Counted from the first letter of the stretch, positions 28,662-36,446 are shown. The stretch is 44,402 nucleotides of DNA from Alphaproteobacteria bacterium (GCA_016861165.1 BOKV01000028.1:1-44402); one strand, 5' to 3'. Notes: generated from the sequence alone by a model not told the origin. Numbers and translations are program-made.

Positions 28662-29372
28662 ATGCAGGAGTTCTTCGCAGCCTTCGCCGATCCGGCCAAT
28701 GTCGCCGGCCACATCTCCTATGTGCTGCTCATCACCTCGGTGATGATGCGCAAGATGCATCACCTGCGCATGGTGGCGATCTCGGCTGGCACCTTCTCGG
28801 CCGTCTACTATGTCCAGGTCGGCGATCCGGTGAGCTTCTTCTGGGAATCGCTGTTCACGCTGGTCAACGCCGTCCAGCTCGCCATTCTGTTCGTCGAGAA
28901 CCGGCGCGGCAAGTTCTCCAGCGAGGAGCAGAGCTTCATCGACACCGCGCTGCGCGGGCTCGAACGCGTCCACGCGCGCCGTCTGGTCAAGCTCGGCCAG
29001 TGGCAGGACCTTCCCGACAACGAGGTGCTGATCGTCGAGGATTCCACGCCGCTGCACCTCTACTACGTGGTCAACGGCACGGCGAGCGTCGAACGCGAGG
29101 ACCGCATGATCGGCATGGTCGGGCCGGGCGACTTCCTCGGCGAGATGAGCTATCTGACCGGCAAGCGCGCCACCGCCACGGTCCGCACGGTGACGCCGAT
29201 GCGCTGCCTCGTCTTCGACCGCAAGGCGTTGCGCGCCCATCTGGCCCGCCATCCCGAGGTCCGTCACGCGCTGGAAGCAGGCTTCAACCGCAACCTGGTC
29301 GAGAAGCTGGTCAAGACCAGCGGTAAGCAGGGTCCGGACGTCGCCGCACTGCCCGGCGGGGCTGGCGCCTGA
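28662..29372 (+). CDS. Popeye-like membrane protein with cyclic-nucleotide-binding domain
   Basis: 236 residues. The N-terminal 76 residues contain two to three membrane helices (HISYVLLITSVMM, MVAISAGTFSAVYYVQV, LFTLVNAVQLAILFVEN). The remainder is a cNMP-binding beta-roll, with the phosphate-binding cassette DFLGEMSYLTGKRATATV at 157-174 including the Glu and Arg (169) used to bind the nucleotide phosphate. There is no DNA-binding domain. The order TM-cNMP resembles Popeye-domain proteins (POPDC) of animals, which have bacterial homologues. It is 6 bp after the methyltransferase gene. Function not known; a membrane sensor for cAMP/cGMP is the likely role. Confidence 0.75.
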   Translation: MQEFFAAFADPANVAGHISYVLLITSVMMRKMHHLRMVAISAGTFSAVYYVQVGDPVSFFWESLFTLVNAVQLAILFVENRRGKFSSEEQSFIDTALRGLERVHARRLVKLGQWQDLPDNEVLIVEDSTPLHLYYVVNGTASVEREDRMIGMVGPGDFLGEMSYLTGKRATATVRTVTPMRCLVFDRKALRAHLARHPEVRHALEAGFNRNLVEKLVKTSGKQGPDVAALPGGAGA

Positions 29373-29392
29373 ACCACAGGCGAACCACAGGC
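29371..29392 (+). repeat. 11-bp tandem duplication after the Popeye-like gene
   Basis: GAACCACAGGC occurs twice back to back, beginning within the stop codon. It is followed by a 14-bp palindrome GCCAGCGCGCTGGC (29391-29404). Probably a replication-slippage product; no function is claimed. Confidence 0.6.
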
Positions 29393-29460
29393 CAGCGCGC
29401 TGGCGGCCTGCCGGAGGCGGCGCTATCAATGCAGGCGACCCGACGCGATGGGGTGAAGCG

Positions 29461-30075
29461 ATGGAACTGCTGGAACATGCCGGCCGCCGGCTGTTGTTTG
29501 TCATGGCAGCCGAGCCTGAATACGGCCCGCACCTCAAGAGCCGTTTTCGCCCGCTGATGACCGGAGTGGGGCCGGTCGAGGCGGCGGTGGCCGGGCTGGC
29601 CAGACAGGACACCTTGCCGGACCTGGTTGTTTCGCTGGGTTCGGCCGGTTCGCGCCGCCTCGAACAGGCGCAGGTCTATCAGGCGGTGTCGGTATCGTAT
29701 CGCGACATGGACGCCTCGCCGCTCGGTTTCGCCAAGGGCGCGACGCCGTTCCTCGACCTGCCGGCGACGGTGGAACTGCCCCATCGCGTGCCCGGCGTCG
29801 CCGCGGCCAGCCTGTCGACCGGTGCCAACATCGTCTCCGGCCCGGCCTATGACCAGATCGATGCCGACATGGTCGACATGGAGACGTTTGCCGTGCTGCG
29901 CGCGGCGATGGCCTTCGGCGTGCCGCTCGTCGGCCTGCGCGGCATTTCCGACGGCGCCGCCGATCTCCGCCACATCGACAACTGGACGGAATATCTGCAT
30001 CTGGTCGACGAGCGCCTGGCCGCGGCCATCGACCGGCTGCTTGCCGCGATCTCCGCGGGCACGCTGGCGCCCTGA
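29461..30075 (+). CDS. 5'-methylthioadenosine/S-adenosylhomocysteine nucleosidase-like phosphorylase-family protein
   Basis: 204 residues, slightly shorter than the ~230 of E. coli MtnN. Nucleosidase/phosphorylase fold with GVGPVEAAVAG and VVSLGSAGS at the N-terminus, the substrate-binding VDMETFAVLRAA including the 2'-OH/3'-OH-binding Met-Glu, and the base-binding ISDGAAD with its catalytic Asp. The most probable reaction is cleavage of adenine from MTA or SAH. It could instead hydrolyse another nucleoside. 88 bp after the Popeye-like gene, with GGGGTGAAGCG before the ATG. Confidence 0.8.
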   Translation: MELLEHAGRRLLFVMAAEPEYGPHLKSRFRPLMTGVGPVEAAVAGLARQDTLPDLVVSLGSAGSRRLEQAQVYQAVSVSYRDMDASPLGFAKGATPFLDLPATVELPHRVPGVAAASLSTGANIVSGPAYDQIDADMVDMETFAVLRAAMAFGVPLVGLRGISDGAADLRHIDNWTEYLHLVDERLAAAIDRLLAAISAGTLAP

Positions 30076-30079
30076 CCGA

Positions 30080-30988
30080 TCAAGGGACGGCGGCAACACG
30101 CCGCTCGCCGGCGACGCCATGCCAGAAGCCGTTGGCGAGCGGCGCCGGCAGGTCCAGCGCCAGGAGCCGCGCCGCCGCTTCATCCGGGCCGATCGCCCCA
30201 CCGATGCGCTGCGCAAAGACCGCGGCGACGCCGACCATGTCGATGCGCTGCGGCATCAGGCGGCAGTGGCCGACACCGATCGCGCGCAGTTCGTCGATCC
30301 GGTCGACGAGACTGACATAGCCCGCCGACAGCGTCTGGATGCCGTTGATGACGAGGAAGTCGGCGCCGGCCAATGTCTTGAGCGGCATGCCGTCGGGATG
30401 TTCCTCGCAAACGAACTGGCAGTTGTCCTTGCTGCGACCATAGGCGCGGGCGTGGTAGCAGCGCGCCGACAGCGCCAGCGAGGCGCGGCCGAACACCTGC
30501 ACCTCGATGCCGACGCCGATATCGCGGGCCGCGGCTGCGAGCACTGCCACGGCCTCGCGCGGCAGTTCGGCCGGCAGGGTGAAATGCGTGGCGCCCCTGG
30601 CGGCCAGGAAACGCAGCGTGTGCTCGTTATAGACGTTGATAAGCGGTCCGATGCGGTGCTGCCGGCCGCGCGCGTGGAACAGGCCGGCATTGTTGTTGAT
30701 CTCGATCTCATGGTCGGGCGATTCGATCAGCGCGGCCGTCATCGCCCGTTCGCGCTTGAGGATCACCTCGGCCAGCGAGGCCAGCACGACCTTCTTGCCG
30801 GCCCGCTCCAGCCGCTCGATCACTTCGGGCAGTTCGCGATCGAAGAAGGGGGACCGCTTCGAGCAGATGACCTCGCCAACATAGACGACTTCCACCGGTG
30901 CCTCGTCGGCAATGCGGGCATAGAAGTCGCGCTTTTCCTCCGCGCTCCAGTGATAGGGGATCGGCCCCAGTGTCAGTGCCAAAGCCAT
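30080..30988 (-). CDS. ubiV: U32-family protein UbiV, anaerobic ubiquinone hydroxylation
   Basis: 302 residues. With UbiU it hydroxylates the ubiquinone ring without oxygen, using prephenate as hydroxyl donor in E. coli. It has the U32 peptidase fold. The four iron-sulfur cysteines match E. coli UbiV spacing: Cys42 (VICSKRSP), Cys177, Cys190 and Cys194 in DNCQFVCEEHPDG. Last gene of ubiT-ubiU-ubiV and 4 bp from ubiU. Confidence 0.92.
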   Translation of the reverse strand: MALALTLGPIPYHWSAEEKRDFYARIADEAPVEVVYVGEVICSKRSPFFDRELPEVIERLERAGKKVVLASLAEVILKRERAMTAALIESPDHEIEINNNAGLFHARGRQHRIGPLINVYNEHTLRFLAARGATHFTLPAELPREAVAVLAAAARDIGVGIEVQVFGRASLALSARCYHARAYGRSKDNCQFVCEEHPDGMPLKTLAGADFLVINGIQTLSAGYVSLVDRIDELRAIGVGHCRLMPQRIDMVGVAAVFAQRIGGAIGPDEAAARLLALDLPAPLANGFWHGVAGERRVAAVP

Positions 30989-30992
30989 CGCG

Positions 30993-32006
30993 CTAGCGCC
31001 ATCTCTTGGTCCGGGCCGCGCCCTCCGTCTGTCTCTGACCTTCGGTCAGCGCGACGAGTTCGGCCAGTTCGGGCCGGCCACCGGCGAGCGTCGCATCGAT
31101 CGCCTTGCGGAAGGCGGCCACGACCGCGCGCACATAGGCGCGCGAGCGCTGCCGGCCCTCGATCTTGAAGGCGTCGACGCCGGCGGCGATCAGCTCGGGC
31201 AGGAGCGGCGCGAGATTGAGGCTCACCGGCTCCTCGAAGGCGTAGTAGGCTTCCCCGCGCGCCGGGGCGAAATAGCGGCCCTTGCAGATGGTCGGGTAGC
31301 CAGCCTGCTCGCCCGGAGCGAAGCGGTCGATGATGTGGGGACCGAGCCGGGTCGACACGCAACCGTCGACGCCGGTGTCGTATCTGACCTCGGCGGCCGG
31401 CGAGCAGACGCCGTCCATGTTGGTCGACAGCCCGGTGACATAGTTGGTCAGGCTGCAGCGGCCTTCGATCATCAGCCCGTGATTGCCGAAGATGAAGGTC
31501 TCGATCTCGCAGGGAATCTCGTCGGCCAGCGCCCGGATTTCGCCGACGGTAAGGATGCGCGGCAGCACGACGCGCCTGATGCCGAATTCCTCGACGAAAT
31601 AGCGGATCGCCTCAGGACTGGAGGCGGCCGCCTGCACCGAAAGGTGCCGGCGGATGCCCGGATGGACGCGCGCAGCGTAGTCGGCGACGCCGATGTCGGC
31701 CAGGATGAAGGCGTCGACGCCGAGCTCGGCGCCGAGATCGACCGCCTCCTGCCACAGTCCGAACTTGCCGGCCGGCGGGAAGGTGTTGACGGCGAGCAGC
31801 ACCCTGGTGCCGGCGGCATGGGCATGGGCGATGGCGCCGGCCATTTCGTCCGGCGTGAAGTTGAGGCCGGGGAAGTTGCGGGCATTGGTGGCGTTCTGGA
31901 ATCCGCAGTAGACGGCGTCGGCCCCGGCCTCCACCGCGGTGCGCAGGGCCGCCGGCGTGCCGGCCGGACAGACCAGTTCCGGCCGCTTTTTCGCGGGCCG
32001 GTTCAC
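30993..32006 (-). CDS. ubiU: U32-family protein UbiU, anaerobic ubiquinone hydroxylation
   Basis: 337 residues from GTG 32006, which overlaps the ubiT stop by 4 bp (GTGA). Diagnostic start ELVCPAGTPAALRTAVEAGA and DAVYCGFQNATNARNFPGLN. Cys184 (EGRCSLTNY), Cys201 (GVCSPA) and Cys241 (PTICKGRY) match three of the four cluster ligands of E. coli UbiU. The first ligand, in FGSLC of E. coli from memory, reads FGNHG here. A new Cys216 (VDGCVSTR) may replace it. Partner of UbiV. Confidence 0.92.
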   Translation of the reverse strand: MNRPAKKRPELVCPAGTPAALRTAVEAGADAVYCGFQNATNARNFPGLNFTPDEMAGAIAHAHAAGTRVLLAVNTFPPAGKFGLWQEAVDLGAELGVDAFILADIGVADYAARVHPGIRRHLSVQAAASSPEAIRYFVEEFGIRRVVLPRILTVGEIRALADEIPCEIETFIFGNHGLMIEGRCSLTNYVTGLSTNMDGVCSPAAEVRYDTGVDGCVSTRLGPHIIDRFAPGEQAGYPTICKGRYFAPARGEAYYAFEEPVSLNLAPLLPELIAAGVDAFKIEGRQRSRAYVRAVVAAFRKAIDATLAGGRPELAELVALTEGQRQTEGAARTKRWR

Positions 32007-32515
32007 CGCGGCCCCGTGCCGGCGCGGCGCAGCACCGACAGCGCGAGCCGCCCCGGCGGTCCCAACATGGCGGCGACGCGCTCGGCGATCGAGCCATCGA
32101 CGTCGTCGAGCGCGTTGCGCAGGCAGACGACCGCCTCGGTATCGCCGGTGATCTGAAGGTCGCGCGAAAAGAACAGGGCGTCGCCGTCGCGGTCGCCGTC
32201 GACGAGGCCGAGCAGATCGAGGAAGCGGCCCTCGACGCGGGCCTCGTGCTCGGGTTCGCGATGGCGTGGGCAGGCGGCAAACAGCGGGCGGTCGGGATCG
32301 GGACGCAGCACCAGCACGAAGGGCATTTCGCGCGCGTCGATGACGAAGCGCGAGGTGCGATGGCGACCGAGCCGGTCGAACACCTCCGGCAGGTCGGCGG
32401 CCAGCCGGCGCACGACGCGGTCGAGCAGCGGCTGCAGGAGGAACAGGGGCAGCGGGATGAGGCGGACGAAACCGGGCACTGCGCCGACCCGGGCCGCTGG
32501 CGAGCGGACTGGCAT
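32003..32515 (-). CDS. ubiT: SCP2-domain protein UbiT, anaerobic ubiquinone biosynthesis
   Basis: 170 residues from ATG 32515. The SCP2 lipid-binding domain covers about residues 35-150 (FVIDAREMPFVLVLRPD, LFFSRDLQITGDTEAVVCLR). In E. coli UbiT binds the isoprenoid intermediates for the anaerobic pathway. First gene of the three-gene unit. An FNR-type box lies 41.5 bp (to its centre) before the ATG, with a correctly placed -10, which indicates induction under low oxygen and possibly a leaderless mRNA. A TTG at 32563 would lengthen it into the box and is rejected. Confidence 0.9.
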   Translation of the reverse strand: MPVRSPAARVGAVPGFVRLIPLPLFLLQPLLDRVVRRLAADLPEVFDRLGRHRTSRFVIDAREMPFVLVLRPDPDRPLFAACPRHREPEHEARVEGRFLDLLGLVDGDRDGDALFFSRDLQITGDTEAVVCLRNALDDVDGSIAERVAAMLGPPGRLALSVLRRAGTGPR

Positions 32516-32521
32516 GGCGAC

Positions 32522-32563
32522 CTGATACCACGCGGGGCAGCGGCCTGCCTTGATCGAGGTCAA
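32522..32563 (-). promoter_or_regulatory. FNR/FnrL-type box and class-II promoter for ubiT-ubiU-ubiV
   Basis: TTGAC-CTCG-ATCAA read towards ubiT (32563 to 32550), one base from the TTGAT-N4-ATCAA consensus and a fit to TTGAT-N4-GTCAA read the other way. Exactly 22 bp downstream is TATCAG (32527 to 32522), the -10 position of a class-II FNR promoter with the box centred at -41.5. The predicted start is then the A of the ubiT ATG. Confidence 0.65.
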
Positions 32564-32631
32564 GGCGCCCGCCGCTTTACCGGCGCGCGGGCGTTCTTGC
32601 CGAATCGGCGCCGGGCCGCTAAAGCCTCGCC

Positions 32632-34188
32632 ATGACCACCCATCCCGAAACCGTCCTCGTCATCGATTTCGGCAGCCAGGTGACCCAGCTCATCGCCCGG
32701 CGCGTGCGCGAAGCCGGCGTCTATTGCGAGATCGCCCCCTACCAGACGGCGTCCGAAGCCTTCGGCCGCCTGCGGCCGAAGGCGGTGATCCTGTCGGGCG
32801 GGCCAGCCTCGGTGCCCGAAAGGGGCAGCCCGCGGGCGCCGCAGGTGGTACTCGATTCGGGCGTGCCGATTCTGGCGATCTGCTACGGCCAGCAGACGCT
32901 GTGCCACCAGCTCGGCGGCGCCGTCGAGGGCGGCCACCATCGCGAATTCGGCCGCGCCGATGTCGAAATCCTGAAATCGAGCCCGCTGTTTGACGGCACC
33001 TGGCAGGTCGGCGGCCGCTATCCGGTGTGGATGAGCCATGGCGACCGGGTGACGCGACTGCCGGACGGGTTCGACGTCGTTGGCACCTCGCCGAACGCCC
33101 CGTTCGCCATCGCCGTCGACGAGAAGCGGCGCTACTACACCACCATGTTCCATCCCGAGGTTGTCCACACCCCGGACGGGGCGAGGCTCCTGTCGAATTT
33201 CGTCCACGCCATCGCCGGGCTGAAGGGCGACTGGACCATGGCCGCCTACAGGGACCAGGCGATCGCCGCCATCCGCGCCCAGGTCGGCAAGGGCCGCGTC
33301 GTGTGCGGGCTGTCTGGCGGTGTCGATTCGGCCGTCGCCGCCGTCCTCATCCACGAGGCGGTCGGCGACCAGCTCACCTGCATACTGGTCGATCACGGCC
33401 TGATGCGCCAGAACGAGGCGGCCGAGGTGGTCGATCTGTTCCGCGGCCACTACAATATCGCGCTCGTTCATGTCGACGCCGGCGACCGCTTCCTGGCCGC
33501 GCTCGACGGCCTCGCCGACCCCGAGCTGAAGCGCAAGACAATCGGCCGCCTGTTCATCGACGTCTTCGAGGAGGAGGCCCGCAAGCTCGGCGGCGCCGAA
33601 TTCCTCGCCCAGGGCACGCTCTATCCCGACGTGATCGAGAGCGTCTCCTCCACCGGCGGCCCGTCGGTGACGATCAAGAGCCATCACAATGTCGGCGGCC
33701 TGCCCGAGCGCATGAACATGGCGCTGGTCGAGCCCTTGCGCGAGCTGTTCAAGGACGAGGTGCGCGCCCTCGGCCGCGAACTCGGCCTGCCGCAGGCGTT
33801 CATCGGCCGCCACCCGTTCCCCGGCCCGGGCCTCGCCATCCGCTGCCCGGGCGCGGTGACCCGCGAGAAGCTGGCGGTGCTGCGCCAGGCCGACGCCATC
33901 TATCTCGACGAGATTGCCAAGGCCGGGCTCTACGACGCCATCTGGCAGGCCTTCGCCGTGTTGCTGCCCGTGCAGACCGTCGGTGTCATGGGCGACGGGC
34001 GCACCTATGAACACGTGCTGGCGCTGCGCGCGGTGACCTCGGTCGACGGCATGACCGCCGACTTCTTCCCCTTTGAAATGGCCCTGCTCGGCCGCGTCGC
34101 CACCCGTATCATCAACGAGGTGCGCGGCATCAACCGCGTCGTCTACGACGTGACGAGCAAGCCGCCGGGCACGATCGAGTGGGAGTAG
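32632..34188 (+). CDS. guaA: GMP synthase (glutamine-hydrolysing)
   Basis: 518 residues. Aminates XMP to GMP. The N-terminal class I glutaminase has its catalytic Cys in [14 protein letters not shown] and the His/Glu in [11 protein letters not shown]. The ATP pyrophosphatase domain has the PP-loop [15 protein letters not shown]. The C-terminal dimerisation domain includes [13 protein letters not shown] and the terminal KPPGTIEWE, the classic GuaA end. Divergent from ubiT. Confidence 0.97.
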   Translation: MTTHPETVLVIDFGSQVTQLIARRVREAGVYCEIAPYQTASEAFGRLRPKAVILSGGPASVPERGSPRAPQVVLDSGVPILAICYGQQTLCHQLGGAVEGGHHREFGRADVEILKSSPLFDGTWQVGGRYPVWMSHGDRVTRLPDGFDVVGTSPNAPFAIAVDEKRRYYTTMFHPEVVHTPDGARLLSNFVHAIAGLKGDWTMAAYRDQAIAAIRAQVGKGRVVCGLSGGVDSAVAAVLIHEAVGDQLTCILVDHGLMRQNEAAEVVDLFRGHYNIALVHVDAGDRFLAALDGLADPELKRKTIGRLFIDVFEEEARKLGGAEFLAQGTLYPDVIESVSSTGGPSVTIKSHHNVGGLPERMNMALVEPLRELFKDEVRALGRELGLPQAFIGRHPFPGPGLAIRCPGAVTREKLAVLRQADAIYLDEIAKAGLYDAIWQAFAVLLPVQTVGVMGDGRTYEHVLALRAVTSVDGMTADFFPFEMALLGRVATRIINEVRGINRVVYDVTSKPPGTIEWE

Positions 34189-34357
34189 GGGAATCGGCGG
34201 CGATCGGCGGCTCCGGCGTGGAATATCGCAGAAAAAACAACAATTTGCGTACCGCTCTGTTTACAATCGGCCATGCATCGTAAACGCAAATTATTGCTCC
34301 TTTAACCTATTGATTCTCATAACTTTCCGCAGACTCAAGGTTGTTGGACGTTACGGC
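34189..34357. other. AT-rich spacer with inverted repeat downstream of guaA
   Basis: Much richer in A+T than the rest of the window. It has an inverted repeat of 13 bp with one mismatch, CAACAATTTGCGT at 34238-34250 and ACGCAAATTATTG at 34284-34296, separated by 33 bp. It lies between two convergent genes, so a promoter is not required here. It could be a remnant of a small mobile element or a protein-binding site. No coding sequence is seen. Confidence 0.5.
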
Positions 34358-34386
34358 ACCGGTCAGATGATCTGACGGTATTTTTT
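34358..34386 (+). terminator. Rho-independent terminator downstream of guaA
   Basis: Stem ACC-(G)-GTCAGAT / ATCTGAC-GGT (34358-34379, one bulged G) followed by ATTTTTT. It is a well-formed intrinsic terminator on the plus strand, 170 bp after guaA and 24 bp before the 3' end of the convergent regulator gene. Confidence 0.7.
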
Positions 34387-34409
34387 GGCGGAACTCTTTG
34401 AGCGGATGC

Positions 34410-35048
34410 CTAAGGCGCGGTCACGACGAGGGCAGTGCAGGTTTCCTCGCCCTCGCGGCGGTAGCGGTGGAGTGCGTTGGAATCGAAATAGATCGCGTCG
34501 CCGGACTCGAGCACAGTCTCCTCGCCGCCCACGTCGACCGCCAGGCGGCCGCCCAGCACATAGATGAACTCGGCGCTGCCGTGCTGGTGCGGCTCCGACT
34601 GCGGCGCGTCGGTCGGGAACTCGGCGTAAAAGGCCTCCATGCGGCGGTCAGCGACCGGATAGTCCAAGCTTTCGAACAACCAAGCCGGCGTATCGCCGCC
34701 CGGCGGCGCCGGCAGCTTCAAGCGTTGTGCCTTCCTGACCACCGCGACCAGCGGCCTCTCCTTGTCGGGGGAGAAGAAGTGGTCGAGCCCGACCCCGAAC
34801 ACCATCGCGATCCTGAGCAGGGTCGGCAGCGTCGGGAAAAGCTGGCCGCGCTCGATCTTTGACAGCATGGCCGGCGACAGCCCGGTATGGGCGCCAAGCT
34901 GCACCAGGCCGAGCTTCTTTTTCAGGCGCAGCGCCTTGATGCGGGGACCGATCGCGTAGCGCTGGAGTTCGTCGGCAAGCGTGTCCGAGAGCAAATTTCG
35001 CACCTTCTTTTCGTCCGGTGAAACGCAATCTAGCGGAATTTTCTTCAT
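34410..35048 (-). CDS. XRE-family transcriptional regulator with C-terminal cupin domain
   Basis: 212 residues. N-terminal helix-turn-helix at about residues 33-85 (IGPRIKALRLKKKLGLVQLG, AMLSKIERGQLFPTLPTL), and a C-terminal cupin (residues ~140-210) with a PHQHGSAEFIYVLGG metal/effector-binding motif. Such regulators bind a small ligand and control adjacent genes. ATG 35048 begins only 5 bp after its predicted transcript start; GTG 35003 is an alternative. It is divergent from fasciclin and shares a palindromic site. Confidence 0.88.
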   Translation of the reverse strand: MKKIPLDCVSPDEKKVRNLLSDTLADELQRYAIGPRIKALRLKKKLGLVQLGAHTGLSPAMLSKIERGQLFPTLPTLLRIAMVFGVGLDHFFSPDKERPLVAVVRKAQRLKLPAPPGGDTPAWLFESLDYPVADRRMEAFYAEFPTDAPQSEPHQHGSAEFIYVLGGRLAVDVGGEETVLESGDAIYFDSNALHRYRREGEETCTALVVTAP

Positions 35049-35059
35049 ATGAGAAAGCG

Positions 35060-35094
35060 CTTAATTGTCACGAAAGCGTGACTGGCAATAAAAC
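35060..35094. promoter_or_regulatory. Back-to-back promoters with a shared 16-bp palindrome
   Basis: GTCACG-AAAG-CGTGAC (35067-35082) is a perfect inverted repeat. Plus-strand promoter for fasciclin: TTGTCA (35065-35070), 18-bp spacer, TAAAAC (35089-35094). Minus-strand promoter for the regulator: TTGCCA (35088 to 35083), 17-bp spacer, ATTAAG (35065 to 35060). The palindrome fills both spacers, an ideal position for an operator that represses both genes. Confidence 0.5.
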
Positions 35095-35165
35095 AGATTT
35101 TCACCAGATGACAAATGCCGTGCCGATGGTCGGTACGCGGAATACCCCCAAAGAGGAACTATGCC

Positions 35166-35648
35166 ATGAAACTGAAAACAACCCTGCTGGCCGCCGCGTT
35201 CAGCCTCGCCAGCCTCGGCGCCATCGCGGCCGAGAAGGACATCGTCGACACCGCCGTCGGGGCGGGCCAGTTCAAGACGCTCGCCGCCGCGCTCGAAGCG
35301 GCCGGCCTTGTTGCCACGTTGAAGGGAGAAGGCCCGTTCACCGTGTTCGCGCCGACGGACGAGGCCTTCGCCAAGCTGCCGGCCGGCACGGTAGAAACCC
35401 TGCTGAAGCCCGAGAACAAGGACCAGCTCACCGCGATCCTCACCTACCACGTGGTGCCGGGCAAGGTGATGGCCGCCGACGTCGTGGGCATCGACGAGGC
35501 CAAGACCGTCAACGGCAAGATGATCGACATCCAGGTCCAGGGCAGCTCCGTCAAGGTCAACGAAGCGACGGTGACGGCCACCGACATCGTTGCGTCCAAC
35601 GGCGTCATCCACGTCATCAACGCGGTGATCCTGCCGCCGGAAGGCTGA
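35166..35648 (+). CDS. Secreted fasciclin (FAS1) domain protein
   Basis: 160 residues from ATG 35166, preceded by AAAGAGGAACT. Signal peptide [20 protein letters not shown] with cleavage predicted after IAA (residue ~22). The rest is a single FAS1 domain with the H1 box ([15 protein letters not shown]) and H2 box ([11 protein letters not shown]), ending [14 protein letters not shown]. Bacterial FAS1 proteins are periplasmic or cell-surface adhesion/stress proteins. An earlier ATG at 35161 meets a stop after two codons. First gene of a plus-strand series with DUF378, tspO and an unknown. Confidence 0.92.
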   Translation: MKLKTTLLAAAFSLASLGAIAAEKDIVDTAVGAGQFKTLAAALEAAGLVATLKGEGPFTVFAPTDEAFAKLPAGTVETLLKPENKDQLTAILTYHVVPGKVMAADVVGIDEAKTVNGKMIDIQVQGSSVKVNEATVTATDIVASNGVIHVINAVILPPEG

Positions 35649-35676
35649 GGCAGGGCCGCAAGCCTGGAGAACGATC

Positions 35677-35904
35677 ATGAAGTTCATCAACGTGCTGACG
35701 CTCGTCCTCGTCATCGTCGGCGGGCTCAACTGGGGGCTGGTCGGCCTGTTCGGCTTCGACCTGGTCGCCGCGAGCTTCGGAGCCGGCTCGGCGCTCGCGA
35801 GCCTCGTCTACGTCCTCGTCGGGCTCTCGGCGGCCTGGCAGATCGTCCCACTGTCATCCGCCTTGGGGGGTGCCGGCGAAGCTGCCGCCGAGCGGAGCCG
35901 GTAG
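35677..35904 (+). CDS. DUF378 small membrane protein
   Basis: 75 residues with two membrane segments (VLTLVLVIVGGLNWGLVGLF and LASLVYVLVGLSAAWQIV). The family signature GGLNWGLVGLFGFDLVAA is exact. Function unknown; it is often near stress or envelope genes. 28 bp after fasciclin and probably co-transcribed. Confidence 0.88.
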   Translation: MKFINVLTLVLVIVGGLNWGLVGLFGFDLVAASFGAGSALASLVYVLVGLSAAWQIVPLSSALGGAGEAAAERSR

Positions 35905-35910
35905 CCGAGC

Positions 35911-35945
35911 GGAGGAGGCCGCTGGACAGGCCGGCGGCCTCCTCC
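35911..35945 (+). terminator. Strong hairpin between DUF378 and tspO
   Basis: Perfect 12-bp stem GGAGGAGGCCGC / GCGGCCTCCTCC with an 11-nt loop. The sequence after it (AACTTCTAG) has no proper U-tract, so it is only terminator-like; it could also stabilise the fasciclin-DUF378 mRNA or limit tspO translation, since tspO starts 12 nt after the hairpin without a clear Shine-Dalgarno sequence. Confidence 0.5.
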
Positions 35946-35957
35946 AACTTCTAGAAT

Positions 35958-36446
35958 ATGGACACATCCCTGCTCATGCTGATCCCCTTTGCGGCGGGCT
36001 GCTTCGTTGCGGCGGCCATGGGCGCGGTGTTCCGCCCGGGCGAATGGTACAAACGGCTCGACAAGCCGCGCTGGCGGCCGCCGGACTGGCTGTTTGCGCC
36101 AGTCTGGACGGCGCTATATCTGGCGATCGCAGTATCAGGCTGGCTCGTCTGGCGCGAGGCGGGGATGTCGGGCGCGGCGCTGCCGCTCGGCGTCTATGCG
36201 ACGCAGCTTCTGCTCAACGCCGCCTGGACGCCGATCTTCTTCGGGCTCAAGCGGCCGGACCTGGCTGCGGCTGGGATCGTCATGCTCTGGGTGGCGATCG
36301 TCGCGACGATCGTCCAGTTTTACCCGGTCAGCGCTACGGCGGCCTGGCTGCTAGTGCCCTACCTCGCCTGGGTGAGCTTCGCCGCGGCGCTGGCCTTCTC
36401 GGTCTGGCGGCGCAACCGGGACATCGTCCCGCGGGGTGCGCGATGA
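35958..36446 (+). CDS. tspO: TspO/MBR family tryptophan-rich sensory protein
   Basis: 162 residues, five membrane helices. Family signature FRPGEWYKRLDKPRWRPPDW followed by LFAPVWTALYLAIAVSGW, with the Trp-rich motif; later NAAWTPIFFGLKRPDLA. TspO binds tetrapyrroles and is a light/oxygen-linked outer-membrane regulator in Rhodobacter. Its stop overlaps the next start as ATGA, so the unknown gene is translated with it. A terminator-like hairpin separates it from DUF378. Confidence 0.9.
   Translation: MDTSLLMLIPFAAGCFVAAAMGAVFRPGEWYKRLDKPRWRPPDWLFAPVWTALYLAIAVSGWLVWREAGMSGAALPLGVYATQLLLNAAWTPIFFGLKRPDLAAAGIVMLWVAIVATIVQFYPVSATAAWLLVPYLAWVSFAAALAFSVWRRNRDIVPRGAR

Noticed and set aside
29391..29404. 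14-bp palindrome GCCAGCGCGCTGGC as an operator
   Set aside because: GC-rich palindromes of this kind occur often by chance here, and no regulator or promoter is nearby.
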